DNA of 64,000 bases from Aliiroseovarius pelagivivens (GTDB lineage Bacteria; Pseudomonadota; Alphaproteobacteria; Rhodobacterales; Rhodobacteraceae): the NCBI RefSeq assembly GCF_900302485.1, contig NZ_OMOI01000001.1, positions 2,356,001 to 2,420,000 of the forward strand. The letters are read 5' to 3'. Shown here piece by piece: positions 19,054 through 26,894 of the stretch. The notes beneath the pieces were generated by a model. It saw nothing but the letters and a program-made list of their open reading frames with translations, made no database searches and had not been told where the DNA came from. Position 1 is the stretch's first letter. Each line of letters opens with the position of its first letter. Position numbers and translations under genes: made by a program.

Positions 19054-20523
19054 ATGACCAACCTGAAACTTACCGCAGGCGCTTGGGCGCTGATGGCAAC
19101 GACCGCGCTGGCTGGAAGCGACGCGATCACGCTCGGCATGGTGCTTGAGCCGCCAAATCTTGACCCCACTGCCGGGGCAGCTGCTGCCATTGACGAAGTG
19201 GTCTATGCCAACATCTACGAAGGCCTGACCCGTTTCGGCCCGGATGGTGCGGTGCTGCCCGGATTGGCCAGCGCTTGGGACGTCAGCGACGACGGCCTGA
19301 CCTATACCTTCACCCTGCGCGAGGGCGTGACCTTCCATGATGGCACCACGATGGATGCCGACGACGTTGTCTTCTCGCTGGATCGTGCGCGCGCGGAAGA
19401 CTCGACCAACGCGCAGAAAGCGCTGTTCAAGGATATTGAAAGCGTAACTGCCCTAAGCCCGACTTCGGTCGCGGTGAAGCTGTCTGCCCCCAACGGCAAT
19501 TTCGCCTTCAACATGGCATGGGGCGATGCCGTGATTGTCGCGCCTGAAAGCATCGACACTGCAGCGACCGCCCCCGTAGGCACCGGCCCGTTTTCCTTTG
19601 TGGAATGGGCCAAGGGCGACCACGTGACGATCGCACGCAACGACGCATATTGGGGCGACGCGCCCGCGCTGGCCAATGCCACGTTCAAGTTCATCTCGGA
19701 CCCGAACGCAGCCTTTGCGGCCATGATGGCAGGAGACGTGGACGCTTTCCCGAACTTCCCTGCGCCTGAAACGCTGGCCCAGTTCGAAGCGGACCCACGT
19801 TTCAACGTGATCGTTGGCTCTACCGAGGGCGAGACGATTCTGTCCACCAACAACAAATCCGGCCCGCTGGCAGATGTCCGTGTGCGCAAAGCCATCGCTC
19901 ATGCAATCGACCGTCAGGACATCATTGACGGCGCGATGCACGGATATGGCACGCCCATCGGCACCCATTTCGCCCCGCACAATCCGGACTATGTGGATCT
20001 GACCGGCCAATCCGGTTTTGATCCCGAAATGTCGAAAGCGCTGCTGGCCGAGGCCGGAGCGACGGACCTAACCCTGCGCCTGATGCTGCCGCCCCCCGCC
20101 TATGCCCGCCGCGGGGGCGAAATCATTGCTGCTCAGCTGCGTAATGTGGGGATCAATACCGAGATCTCGAACCTTGAATGGGCCCAGTGGATCGAACAGG
20201 TGTTCAAGGGCAAGGACTTTGACCTGACCATCGTCAGCCATACCGAACCCGCAGACATCAATATCTACGCCCGCCCGGAATACTATTTCCAGTATGACAA
20301 CGCAGGTTTCCAAGCGCTGATCGAGAAACTCTCGGTCACATCAGATCCGGCCATGCGTACCGAGCTGAACAAGGAAGCTCAGCAGGTCATCGCGGATGAC
20401 TATGTGAACGGGTATTTGTTCCAGCTGGCGAAAACCGGTGTGGCAAATGCGAAGATCAATGGTCTGTGGGAAAATGCGCCCACGCAGGCAAATGATCTGA
20501 CAGGGGTCAGCTGGTCAGACTAA
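19054..20523 (+). CDS. ABC transporter substrate-binding protein, family 5 (peptide/nickel type)
   Basis: The 489-residue protein starts with a Sec signal peptide ([20 protein letters not shown]) and has the family 5 (SBP_bac_5) fold: [13 protein letters not shown] at the mature N terminus, [32 protein letters not shown] and [10 protein letters not shown]. Such proteins capture oligopeptides or related solutes in the periplasm. AAGGAGG precedes ATG 19054. No permease or ATPase gene is adjacent, so it is an orphan that must share a transporter elsewhere or act otherwise. A hairpin follows 23 bp after the stop. Confidence 0.9.
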   Translation: MTNLKLTAGAWALMATTALAGSDAITLGMVLEPPNLDPTAGAAAAIDEVVYANIYEGLTRFGPDGAVLPGLASAWDVSDDGLTYTFTLREGVTFHDGTTMDADDVVFSLDRARAEDSTNAQKALFKDIESVTALSPTSVAVKLSAPNGNFAFNMAWGDAVIVAPESIDTAATAPVGTGPFSFVEWAKGDHVTIARNDAYWGDAPALANATFKFISDPNAAFAAMMAGDVDAFPNFPAPETLAQFEADPRFNVIVGSTEGETILSTNNKSGPLADVRVRKAIAHAIDRQDIIDGAMHGYGTPIGTHFAPHNPDYVDLTGQSGFDPEMSKALLAEAGATDLTLRLMLPPPAYARRGGEIIAAQLRNVGINTEISNLEWAQWIEQVFKGKDFDLTIVSHTEPADINIYARPEYYFQYDNAGFQALIEKLSVTSDPAMRTELNKEAQQVIADDYVNGYLFQLAKTGVANAKINGLWENAPTQANDLTGVSWSD

Positions 20524-20545
20524 CCAGACCTAAACGCACAGTGAA

Positions 20546-20568
20546 AGGGCGTCCGTAGCGGGCGCCCT
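20546..20568. terminator. Bidirectional hairpin between convergent genes
   Basis: AGGGCGTC pairs with GGCGCCCT (one G-T pair) around CGTAGCG, between the convergent substrate-binding-protein and EamA genes. T-rich sequence (TTACGTTTTC) follows on the plus strand. Confidence 0.6.
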
Positions 20569-20569
20569 A

Positions 20570-21478
20570 TTACGTTTTCGGCTCGTTCGGATTTGGCGTC
20601 ACGCGGCGTTTCAAAATTGTCTCGCGCCACGTGATGTAGGTGACCGCCGCCATGATCACACCGGCGCCGACAACCACCCAGAAATCGACCGGTTCGGCAA
20701 AGAAGATTGCGCCGGTCGCGGCGGCCCAGATGATTTGCAGGAAGGTCACAGGCTGGGTGACCGATACCGGGGCTTCGGCAAACGCACGGGACATGGAATA
20801 GTGGCCGGCCGTCGCAAAGAATGCGACCACGGCCAGCCATGCCATCTGCACCAAGCTGGGCGGCACCCAAACCATGATCGCGGCAGGCACCAAACCGATG
20901 GTTGCCGTGATCGACATCATTGCCACCACAACTCCCGCTGATGCGTCTTGGGCCAACCGTTTGGCAATCAAATACGAAATCCCCAGAAAGATTGCTGTGA
21001 ACACCATCGAGATGTGTCCCGCCCCCAGTTCGCGCAGACCCGGACGCAGGATGATCAGCACCCCAAGAAATGCCGCAGCAACCGCCAGCATCCGACGGGT
21101 CGAGAAGCTTTCGCCCAGAAAAACCGCGGCCCCCAGCATCACATAGATCGGGGTGAGGTAGTTCATCGCCACGACCTCGGCCACGGTGATTTGGGTCATC
21201 GCGTAAAACCAGCACAGTACGGCCCCGGTATGCACCACGCCGCGCGCTAGAAAAAGCTGCCAAACGTGCGCCGAGAACCGCGCTTTGGCAAGCTGACCAA
21301 GCGCAGGCAGAACAAAGATCAATCCGAAAACATAGCGCAGAAACGCAGCCTGCGAGGATGGCAGCTCTTGCCCGACATATTTCACCAGCGCGTTCATCAT
21401 CACGAAGAACAGGCCTGCGGCCAACATCCAAGCGATCCCGTGCCCGGGGCGGTGTTGTGATGTCTGTACGCTGCTCAT
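20570..21478 (-). CDS. EamA-family (DMT superfamily) transporter
   Basis: The 302-residue protein has about ten hydrophobic helices in two repeated EamA halves (first half beginning AWMLAAGLFFVMMNALVKY, second beginning MVFTAIFLGISYLIAKR). Members export or import amino acids, nucleosides or other small metabolites; the substrate cannot be read from the sequence. ATG 21478 is preferred over the GTG five codons upstream, though neither has a strong ribosome-binding site. It lies downstream of the yebC terminator. Confidence 0.85.
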   Translation of the reverse strand: MSSVQTSQHRPGHGIAWMLAAGLFFVMMNALVKYVGQELPSSQAAFLRYVFGLIFVLPALGQLAKARFSAHVWQLFLARGVVHTGAVLCWFYAMTQITVAEVVAMNYLTPIYVMLGAAVFLGESFSTRRMLAVAAAFLGVLIILRPGLRELGAGHISMVFTAIFLGISYLIAKRLAQDASAGVVVAMMSITATIGLVPAAIMVWVPPSLVQMAWLAVVAFFATAGHYSMSRAFAEAPVSVTQPVTFLQIIWAAATGAIFFAEPVDFWVVVGAGVIMAAVTYITWRETILKRRVTPNPNEPKT

Positions 21479-21505
21479 TTGGCGACAAGACACCGGATTG
21501 GATCC

Positions 21506-21547
21506 AAAAACAAGAGACCCCGGCGCAGAGAGACTGCACCGGGGTCT
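21506..21547 (-). terminator. Rho-independent terminator of yebC
   Basis: On the minus strand AGACCCCGG and CCGGGGTCT pair across a 15-base loop and are followed by CTTGTTTTTGG. The stem starts 22 bp after the yebC stop. Confidence 0.85.
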
Positions 21548-21568
21548 GAATTCTTTCTGACGTCGCGC

Positions 21569-22309
21569 TTACAGCTGCGCCATCACCTCGTCCGAGGCTT
21601 CGAAATTGGTGGTGACACGTTGTACGTCGTCATCATCCTCAAGCGCATCCAGCAGCTTCATCAGCTTTTGCATGTTCTCAAGGTCCAGCTCGGTCGTGAT
21701 GTTCGGTTGCCAGATCAGCTTGGTCGATTCACTTTCACCCAATGCGGTTTCCAGCGCGGTCGACACATCGTTCAGATCGGTGTCGGCACAGGTGATGCGG
21801 TGGCCATTCTCATCGCTTTCGCAATCTTCGGCGCCTGCGTCGATCGCCGCTTCCATCACCGTGTCAGCGTCACCGGCATCGGCGCCATAGATCACCTCGC
21901 CTTTGCGGTCGAACATGAAGCCCACCGATCCGGTTTCACCCAGATTTCCGCCGTTCTTCGAGAAAGTCGAACGCACAGTCGACGCGGTGCGGTTTTTGTT
22001 GTCGGTCATGGTTTCGACGATGACGGCCACACCGTTGGGGCCATAACCCTCATAGCGGATCTCGTCGTAGTTTTCGGCGTCACCACCCATAGACTTCTTG
22101 ATCGCGCGTTCGATTACGTCCTTCGGAACCGATTGCGACTTGGCTTCTTTCACAGCCAGGCGCAAACGCGGGTTCTTGTCGGGATCAGGGTCGCCCATTT
22201 TGGCGGCTACAGTGATCTCTTTTGCGAGTTTCGAAAAGAGCTTCGAGCGCAGTTTATCCTGGCGACCTTTGCGGTGCTGGATGTTTGCCCATTTTGAGTG
22301 GCCAGCCAT
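21569..22309 (-). CDS. yebC: YebC/PmpR-family protein (TACO1-like)
   Basis: The 246-residue protein begins [18 protein letters not shown], the invariant start of the family, and continues with the expected three-domain sequence including the acidic central region. YebC proteins were described as DNA-binding regulators, and recent work links the family to relief of ribosome stalling at proline stretches, as for mitochondrial TACO1. In many proteobacteria it is next to ruvC; here it is alone with its own terminator. Confidence 0.96.
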   Translation of the reverse strand: MAGHSKWANIQHRKGRQDKLRSKLFSKLAKEITVAAKMGDPDPDKNPRLRLAVKEAKSQSVPKDVIERAIKKSMGGDAENYDEIRYEGYGPNGVAVIVETMTDNKNRTASTVRSTFSKNGGNLGETGSVGFMFDRKGEVIYGADAGDADTVMEAAIDAGAEDCESDENGHRITCADTDLNDVSTALETALGESESTKLIWQPNITTELDLENMQKLMKLLDALEDDDDVQRVTTNFEASDEVMAQL

Positions 22310-22431
22310 GGCGACCTCCGTCTGCTGTGTCGGTTCTATCTGTCAGTTGCCATGTTCAATACCGCAAGGCAGCCCGGAGGTTCAAGGTGGCAAGGCAAGC
22401 TGGATGGAAACGTGGCCCATTCAGTTCGAAT

Positions 22432-22884
22432 TCAGGCACGTGCCTTCATCTGACGACGCTTGGCGGTCATCTTCAGTCCGTCACGGATGTTCAGCCCCAG
22501 CAGAGACAGATTCATGGCGCCAGCAACAAGCTCGATGCCCTGAACCACATAAAACATCGTATCAAACGCGCCGTTGCTGGCCTTGTAGTTCAGATAAAGC
22601 GCAGCTGGCACCAGTACCAACAAGCCCGCGCCCGCGATGATTGGCATGCGTTTTTTCTTCGCCTCGATCAACGCGCCTTTGCGTTTGGCCCCCAACGACA
22701 TCCCGGTTGCGCCGACTATGGCCATCGCGGGCACCATCACGATCAGAGCGTAGACGATCATCTGCTTGACCATCGCAATCGCGGCGTGGCTGCCAAACAC
22801 CTCTACCGTGACAGAGCTGGTCCAAAAGCTGAGAACACACAGAAAGGCGATGCTTCCTGCGGCGGCATGGATTTTCGTTTTCAT
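22432..22884 (-). CDS. Four-helix membrane protein of unknown function, divergent from a MarR regulator
   Basis: The 150-residue protein has four hydrophobic helices: residues about 8-28, 38-62, 80-100 and 110-130, with a basic loop AKRKGALIEAKKKRM between the second and third and a basic C terminus. I do not recognise a named family. GGAAAGGAAACG precedes the ATG at 22884. It is divergent from the marR gene at 22965, and the 80-bp gap holds two operator-like palindromes, so the MarR protein probably represses it. A role in stress or solute handling at the inner membrane is only a guess. Confidence 0.7.
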   Translation of the reverse strand: MKTKIHAAAGSIAFLCVLSFWTSSVTVEVFGSHAAIAMVKQMIVYALIVMVPAMAIVGATGMSLGAKRKGALIEAKKKRMPIIAGAGLLVLVPAALYLNYKASNGAFDTMFYVVQGIELVAGAMNLSLLGLNIRDGLKMTAKRRQMKARA

Positions 22885-22909
22885 GGCGTTTCCTTTCCTG
22901 ATTCTATTT

Positions 22910-22949
22910 TATATAGCTTACTATATATTATTGCATAGCTCGCTATACA
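22910..22949. promoter_or_regulatory. Paired operator-like palindromes for the MarR regulator
   Basis: TATATAGCTTACTATATA (22910-22927) is a perfect 7-bp inverted repeat with a four-base spacer. TGCATAGCTCGCTATACA (22932-22949) repeats the same plan with the identical core ATAGCT-N2-CTAT. Centres are 22 bp apart. Both lie in the gap between the membrane-protein gene and marR, as expected for autoregulation. Confidence 0.7.
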
Positions 22950-22964
22950 AGTGTAATCTTCGGT

Positions 22965-23399
22965 ATGGACTTCAGCAAAAACACCTCCGCCGGTTTTCTC
23001 GTTAATCATATGGCTCGGCTGTTCGCCAAAACCCTTCAGAGCAACATTACCGATCTGGGTCTGACATGGGGCCAGTTCCCCATCCTGATTGAGCTATGGG
23101 AAAAAGACGGACGCACGCAAAAAGAGCTGGTGACGCGGCTGGATTTGGAACAAGCCACTGTTGCCAACACACTGAACCGGATGGAGCGCGACGGGCTCGT
23201 GCGCCGGGTTAAGGATCCAAGTGATGGACGGGCGCAACAGATTTGGCTGACCGAAAAAGCCAAGGCCTTGCGCGTGCCCGCACAGGCCGCAGCAAAGGCA
23301 AGCAACACTCAGGCGCTGGCTGTGCTCACACCAGACGAGCAAACCCAACTCATTGCATTAATGAAGCGCGTCATTGATGGATTTAGCGACGCGCGCTAA
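22965..23399 (+). CDS. MarR-family transcriptional regulator
   Basis: The 144-residue protein has the MarR winged-helix layout: an N-terminal helix (GFLVNHMARLFAKTLQ), helix-turn-helix QKELVTRLDLEQATVANTLNRMERDGL at residues 46-72, wing VRRVKDPSDGRAQQIWLT, and a C-terminal dimerisation helix. No cysteine is in a position that clearly suggests oxidant sensing. It is divergent from a four-helix membrane-protein gene with two near-identical palindromes between them. Its stop overlaps the convergent Lrp-type gene by four bases. Confidence 0.9.
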   Translation: MDFSKNTSAGFLVNHMARLFAKTLQSNITDLGLTWGQFPILIELWEKDGRTQKELVTRLDLEQATVANTLNRMERDGLVRRVKDPSDGRAQQIWLTEKAKALRVPAQAAAKASNTQALAVLTPDEQTQLIALMKRVIDGFSDAR

Positions 23400-23848
23400 G
23401 CCCGTTCGTCCTTGGGCGAGCCCATCACCACATGTGTCACCAGTTGATGCACCTGCGGCAGCGTGCCCAGCTTGTCGGTGTGGAAACGTTTGTAAGCAAT
23501 CAGGTCTTCGGCTTCGACCCTCAGCAGGTATTCGACGGTGCCGGTGATGTTGTGACACTCACGCACTTCATCAAACAGCGCAACGGCCCGTTCGAACCCT
23601 TCCTGCGCCTCTTTGGTGTGGTCCTTCAGGCCTACCGTGACATACGCCACAAAACCCACGCCCATCGCGACCGGGTTAAGCACAGCCCGATAGCCGGTGA
23701 TCACGCCCTGCCGCTCCAGTTCTTGCACGCGTCGCAGACAGGCCGAGGGTGACAGCCCTACCCGCTCGGCCAGCTCGGTATTGGGCAGACGACCGTCTTT
23801 CGACAATTCACGCAATATTCTCTGATTTATTTGGTCATGCTTCATCAT
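23396..23848 (-). CDS. Lrp/AsnC-family transcriptional regulator
   Basis: The 150-residue protein has an N-terminal helix-turn-helix (DQINQRILRELSKDGRLPNTELAERVGLSPSACLRRVQELE in sequence blocks) followed by the RAM ligand-binding domain with the motifs ECHNITGTVEYLLRV and HQLVTHVVMG. It is divergent from a LysE-type exporter gene, the usual Lrp-LysE arrangement, so it probably activates or represses amino-acid export in response to an amino acid. The start at 23848 was chosen because upstream residues do not fit the family. An inverted repeat at 23879-23901 lies in the gap. Confidence 0.9.
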   Translation of the reverse strand: MMKHDQINQRILRELSKDGRLPNTELAERVGLSPSACLRRVQELERQGVITGYRAVLNPVAMGVGFVAYVTVGLKDHTKEAQEGFERAVALFDEVRECHNITGTVEYLLRVEAEDLIAYKRFHTDKLGTLPQVHQLVTHVVMGSPKDERA

Positions 23849-23878
23849 TAATTGCAGAGTTATCCTATTTATGCGCAA

Positions 23879-23901
23879 CTTTGCAATCACTCGTCGCAAA
23901 G
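23879..23901. promoter_or_regulatory. Inverted repeat between lrp-type and lysE-type genes
   Basis: CTTTGC (23879-23884) and GCAAAG (23896-23901) form an inverted repeat with an 11-base spacer in the 72-bp gap between the divergent genes. It is a plausible site for the Lrp-type regulator; no other support is visible. Confidence 0.4.
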
Positions 23902-23920
23902 CTTAAGCAATAATCCCGCA

Positions 23921-24514
23921 ATGACCTATGACCTCATCCTTGCGCTTGTCGCTTTCGCTTTCGTCTCGTCCATCACGCCGGGACCGAACAATCTGATGCT
24001 GATGGCATCGGGTGCCAATTTCGGTTTTGCCCGCACCATCCCGCATATGCTGGGCGTGGCGCTGGGATTCACACTGATGGTCGTGCTGGTTGGCGCGGGG
24101 CTGATGCAGCTGTTTGATCTCTATCCTGTCAGCTACACAATTCTAAAAGCGGGTAGCGTGGCCTACCTTTTGTGGCTCGCGTGGAAAATCGTCCGCGCGT
24201 CCGAGCCGGGTACGGGTAAGGCGGGCGGCACGCCGATGACCTTCCTGCAAGCTTCGGCCTTTCAATGGGTGAACCCGAAGGCCTGGGCGATGGCCCTGAC
24301 CGCGATCAGTGTTTACGCTCCGACGCGCGACATGGGGGCCGTCTTGATGGTGGCCGTGATCTTTGGCGCGGTGAACTTGCCCTCGGTGTCCACTTGGACC
24401 GTTCTGGGGCAGAAAATCCGCGTGATCCTGACCAACCCCGCACGGCTGCGTGCCTTTAACATCACCATGGCTCTGCTGCTTGTTGCCACGCTTTTCCCCG
24501 TAATCTACGGGTGA
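23921..24514 (+). CDS. LysE/RhtB-family amino-acid exporter
   Basis: The 197-residue protein has about six hydrophobic helices and the family signature SSITPGPNNLMLMASG near residue 20, followed by later QWVNPKAWAMAL. Members export lysine, homoserine, threonine or related amino acids across the inner membrane. ATG 23921 gives the standard family length; the ribosome-binding site is weak. It is divergent from an Lrp-type regulator. The substrate is not predictable from sequence. Confidence 0.9.
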   Translation: MTYDLILALVAFAFVSSITPGPNNLMLMASGANFGFARTIPHMLGVALGFTLMVVLVGAGLMQLFDLYPVSYTILKAGSVAYLLWLAWKIVRASEPGTGKAGGTPMTFLQASAFQWVNPKAWAMALTAISVYAPTRDMGAVLMVAVIFGAVNLPSVSTWTVLGQKIRVILTNPARLRAFNITMALLLVATLFPVIYG

Positions 24515-24545
24515 CGCGACCCCGCCCACGGGTTACTCCTTGGGC

Positions 24546-26327
24546 ATGACGACAGATCAGATCATTCTCTTTTCGCTTTTCGGTGCTGTGTTCGGGCTGC
24601 TGCTATGGGGCCGCTTTCGATATGATATTGTGGCGTTTTCCGCCCTCATGTTGGGGGTCGTCCTTGGCGTTGTCCCCACGAAAGAGGCGTTTTCTGGCTT
24701 CGGGCACCCGGCCACATTGGTCGTCGCACTGGTGTTGGTAGTGTCAGCAGGTCTGGTCAGATCCGGAGCAGTTTTTCTGATCACGCGCACACTGGTCGAC
24801 GCCTCGCGGTCGTTAGGCGCGCATATCGCGCTAATGGGCGCCATCGGCGGCGTGCTGTCCGCTTTCATGAACAACGTCGCCGCCCTTGCCCTTCTAATGC
24901 CCGTCGACATCCAGACCGCTCGCAAAGCCGCGCGCCCCGTGGGTCTCAGCCTGATGCCGCTGTCCTTTGCCACGATCCTTGGCGGCATGGTCACGCTGAT
25001 CGGCACGCCCCCCAATATCATCATCGCCTCGATCCGCGAAGACGCCTTGGGCGAACCCTTCAAGATGTTCGACTTTGCCCCCGTGGGCGGCGTCACCGCG
25101 ATCGCAGGGCTGATCTTCGTGGCCATGATTGGCTGGCGCCTGATCCCGCAACCAGACGCGGATAAAAACGGATCCAACCCAATGGACGAGTTCAGCCAAT
25201 ACGTGGCCGAGCTGACCGTGCCCGAAGGCTCCAAGCATATTGGCAAGCGCCTGAAGGAACTTCTGGAGGACGCCGAGAAGAACGATGTCGCCATCCTTGG
25301 TCTGGTGCGTGACGGTTCGCGCCGCTATGGCACCCAGCGCGGCACCATGCTTCAGGCCCATGACGCTCTGGTACTGGAAGCCACGCCCGAGGCGCTGGAC
25401 GAATTCCGTGCGGCACTTGGCTTGGCCTTTGCGGAAGAGCATCGCGAAGAGAAGCTGAAAGCCGAAGGCGAAGGCCTGTCAAAGATCGAGGTCGTCGTCC
25501 CCGAGAACGCCCGGATTGCTGGTCGGACCGCGCAATCGATCGGATTAAACTGGCGACAAAGCTCGGTCCTGATGGGCATCTCGCGTGCCGGTCAGAAAAT
25601 CACCAAGCAGGTCCGCAAGACCGAGGTTCATCCGGGTGACATCCTGCTGCTTCTGGTCCCGCAGGGCAACGAGGCGGACGTCACCGAATGGCTGGGCTGC
25701 CTGCCCTTGGCGGAACGCGGGTTGACCGTCACACGAGACGAAAAGGTCTGGCTGGCCATCGGCCTGTTCGCGGCTGCCGTCGCTGCCGCAAGCTTTGGTC
25801 TTATCTATCTGCCGGTGGCCCTGGGACTTGTCGTGATCGGGTACGTGCTGGCCAAGATCATCCCTCTGTCCGAGCTTTACACCCACATCGAATGGCCGGT
25901 GGTGGTCCTATTGGGGTCCATGATTCCCTTGGGGGCCGCACTGGATAGCTCTGGCGGGACTGAGCTGATTGCAGGGGCACTGGTGGGGATCACCGAAGGA
26001 TTGCCCGCGTGGGCGGTCCTGACCGTGCTGATGATCGTGACCATGACCCTGTCAGACGTTCTGAACAACACTGCCACCACCATCGTCGCAGCCCCCGTCG
26101 GCATTCAGATGGCACAGGCGTTGGATAAAAATCCCGATCCGTTCCTGATGGCCGTGGCCATCGCCGCCTCTTGCGCCTTCCTGACCCCCATTGGGCACAA
26201 GAACAACACACTGATTCTTGGCCCTGGCGGCTATAAGTTCGGAGATTACTGGCGCATGGGTCTACCGCTCGAGATCCTCGTCGTGGCCGTGTCGATCCCC
26301 GCGATCTTGGTGTTCTGGCCGCTATAG
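24546..26327 (+). CDS. SLC13-family permease with two RCK_C domains
   Basis: The 593-residue protein has an N-terminal block of helices with the anion-transport motif GTPPNIIIASI, a cytoplasmic insert with two RCK_C (TrkA-C) domains at about residues 220-300 and 315-395, and a C-terminal block with NNTATTIVAAP and PIGHKNNTLILGPGGYKFGD. This is the SLC13/ArsB-like architecture seen in sulfate, phosphate or dicarboxylate carriers. A closely similar transporter lies on the opposite strand at 26895-28673. ATG 24546 is chosen over TTG 24540. The ligand of the RCK_C domains is unknown. Confidence 0.9.
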   Translation: MTTDQIILFSLFGAVFGLLLWGRFRYDIVAFSALMLGVVLGVVPTKEAFSGFGHPATLVVALVLVVSAGLVRSGAVFLITRTLVDASRSLGAHIALMGAIGGVLSAFMNNVAALALLMPVDIQTARKAARPVGLSLMPLSFATILGGMVTLIGTPPNIIIASIREDALGEPFKMFDFAPVGGVTAIAGLIFVAMIGWRLIPQPDADKNGSNPMDEFSQYVAELTVPEGSKHIGKRLKELLEDAEKNDVAILGLVRDGSRRYGTQRGTMLQAHDALVLEATPEALDEFRAALGLAFAEEHREEKLKAEGEGLSKIEVVVPENARIAGRTAQSIGLNWRQSSVLMGISRAGQKITKQVRKTEVHPGDILLLLVPQGNEADVTEWLGCLPLAERGLTVTRDEKVWLAIGLFAAAVAAASFGLIYLPVALGLVVIGYVLAKIIPLSELYTHIEWPVVVLLGSMIPLGAALDSSGGTELIAGALVGITEGLPAWAVLTVLMIVTMTLSDVLNNTATTIVAAPVGIQMAQALDKNPDPFLMAVAIAASCAFLTPIGHKNNTLILGPGGYKFGDYWRMGLPLEILVVAVSIPAILVFWPL

Positions 26328-26894
26328 CGGATCGGAAAACAGGTTGGGCGCTGGGGTCTCTTGCATCCAGCGCGTGATGGTCCGGACCAGATCGCCCTGC
26401 CAACTGTCCCGGGTCAGGCCCGGAATGTGGGATTGCTGTCCATCCCGCATCACGTCACGGATCGCGTGTTTGAACAGGTAGAACTGGTGCAGATCGGGCG
26501 TCCCATGATCAAACCACAGGCGCGAGACCTTTTTCAGCGCATCGAAATCATCACCCCCGGCGGCCAAAACATCCCCCAGATGCACCCGCGCCAGCCAACG
26601 TGTGGCACTGTCTGGAGTGTCCGGTGTGGACAGGTGTAAATCCCGCACTGCGTCCCGGATCAAGTCAGACAACTCGCCCCAATGGGCTGGGCTGGGCAAG
26701 CTGGACAGCGTATAGAGCGCGCCGCTTTCGATGGCGCGCGCTGCGACGACCTGAAACGGAGCGCCTGCCTCAACCGTCGCCGCCCAAGACAGAACCTGGT
26801 CCGCCCAGTCCTGCGCCTGACCATCCAGATCGAAGTTCAGCGCCCAACGCCCCAGCAACAGCAGGGTCGCGCGTTCTGGAAAGGCTGCCGCCAC
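26322..26894 (-). CDS. Uncharacterised helical protein translationally coupled to an SLC13 permease
   Basis: The 190-residue product has no signal peptide, membrane segment or motif that I recognise. It is rich in tryptophan and leucine with a likely all-helical fold (NFDLDGQAQDWADQVLSW, LKKVSRLWFDHGTPDLHQFY). Its GTG start follows immediately after the TAA of the upstream SLC13 gene, so translation is coupled, and its stop overlaps by six bases the stop of the convergent SLC13 gene. It may assist the transporter, but this is inferred from position only. Confidence 0.6.
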   Translation of the reverse strand: MAAAFPERATLLLLGRWALNFDLDGQAQDWADQVLSWAATVEAGAPFQVVAARAIESGALYTLSSLPSPAHWGELSDLIRDAVRDLHLSTPDTPDSATRWLARVHLGDVLAAGGDDFDALKKVSRLWFDHGTPDLHQFYLFKHAIRDVMRDGQQSHIPGLTRDSWQGDLVRTITRWMQETPAPNLFSDPL

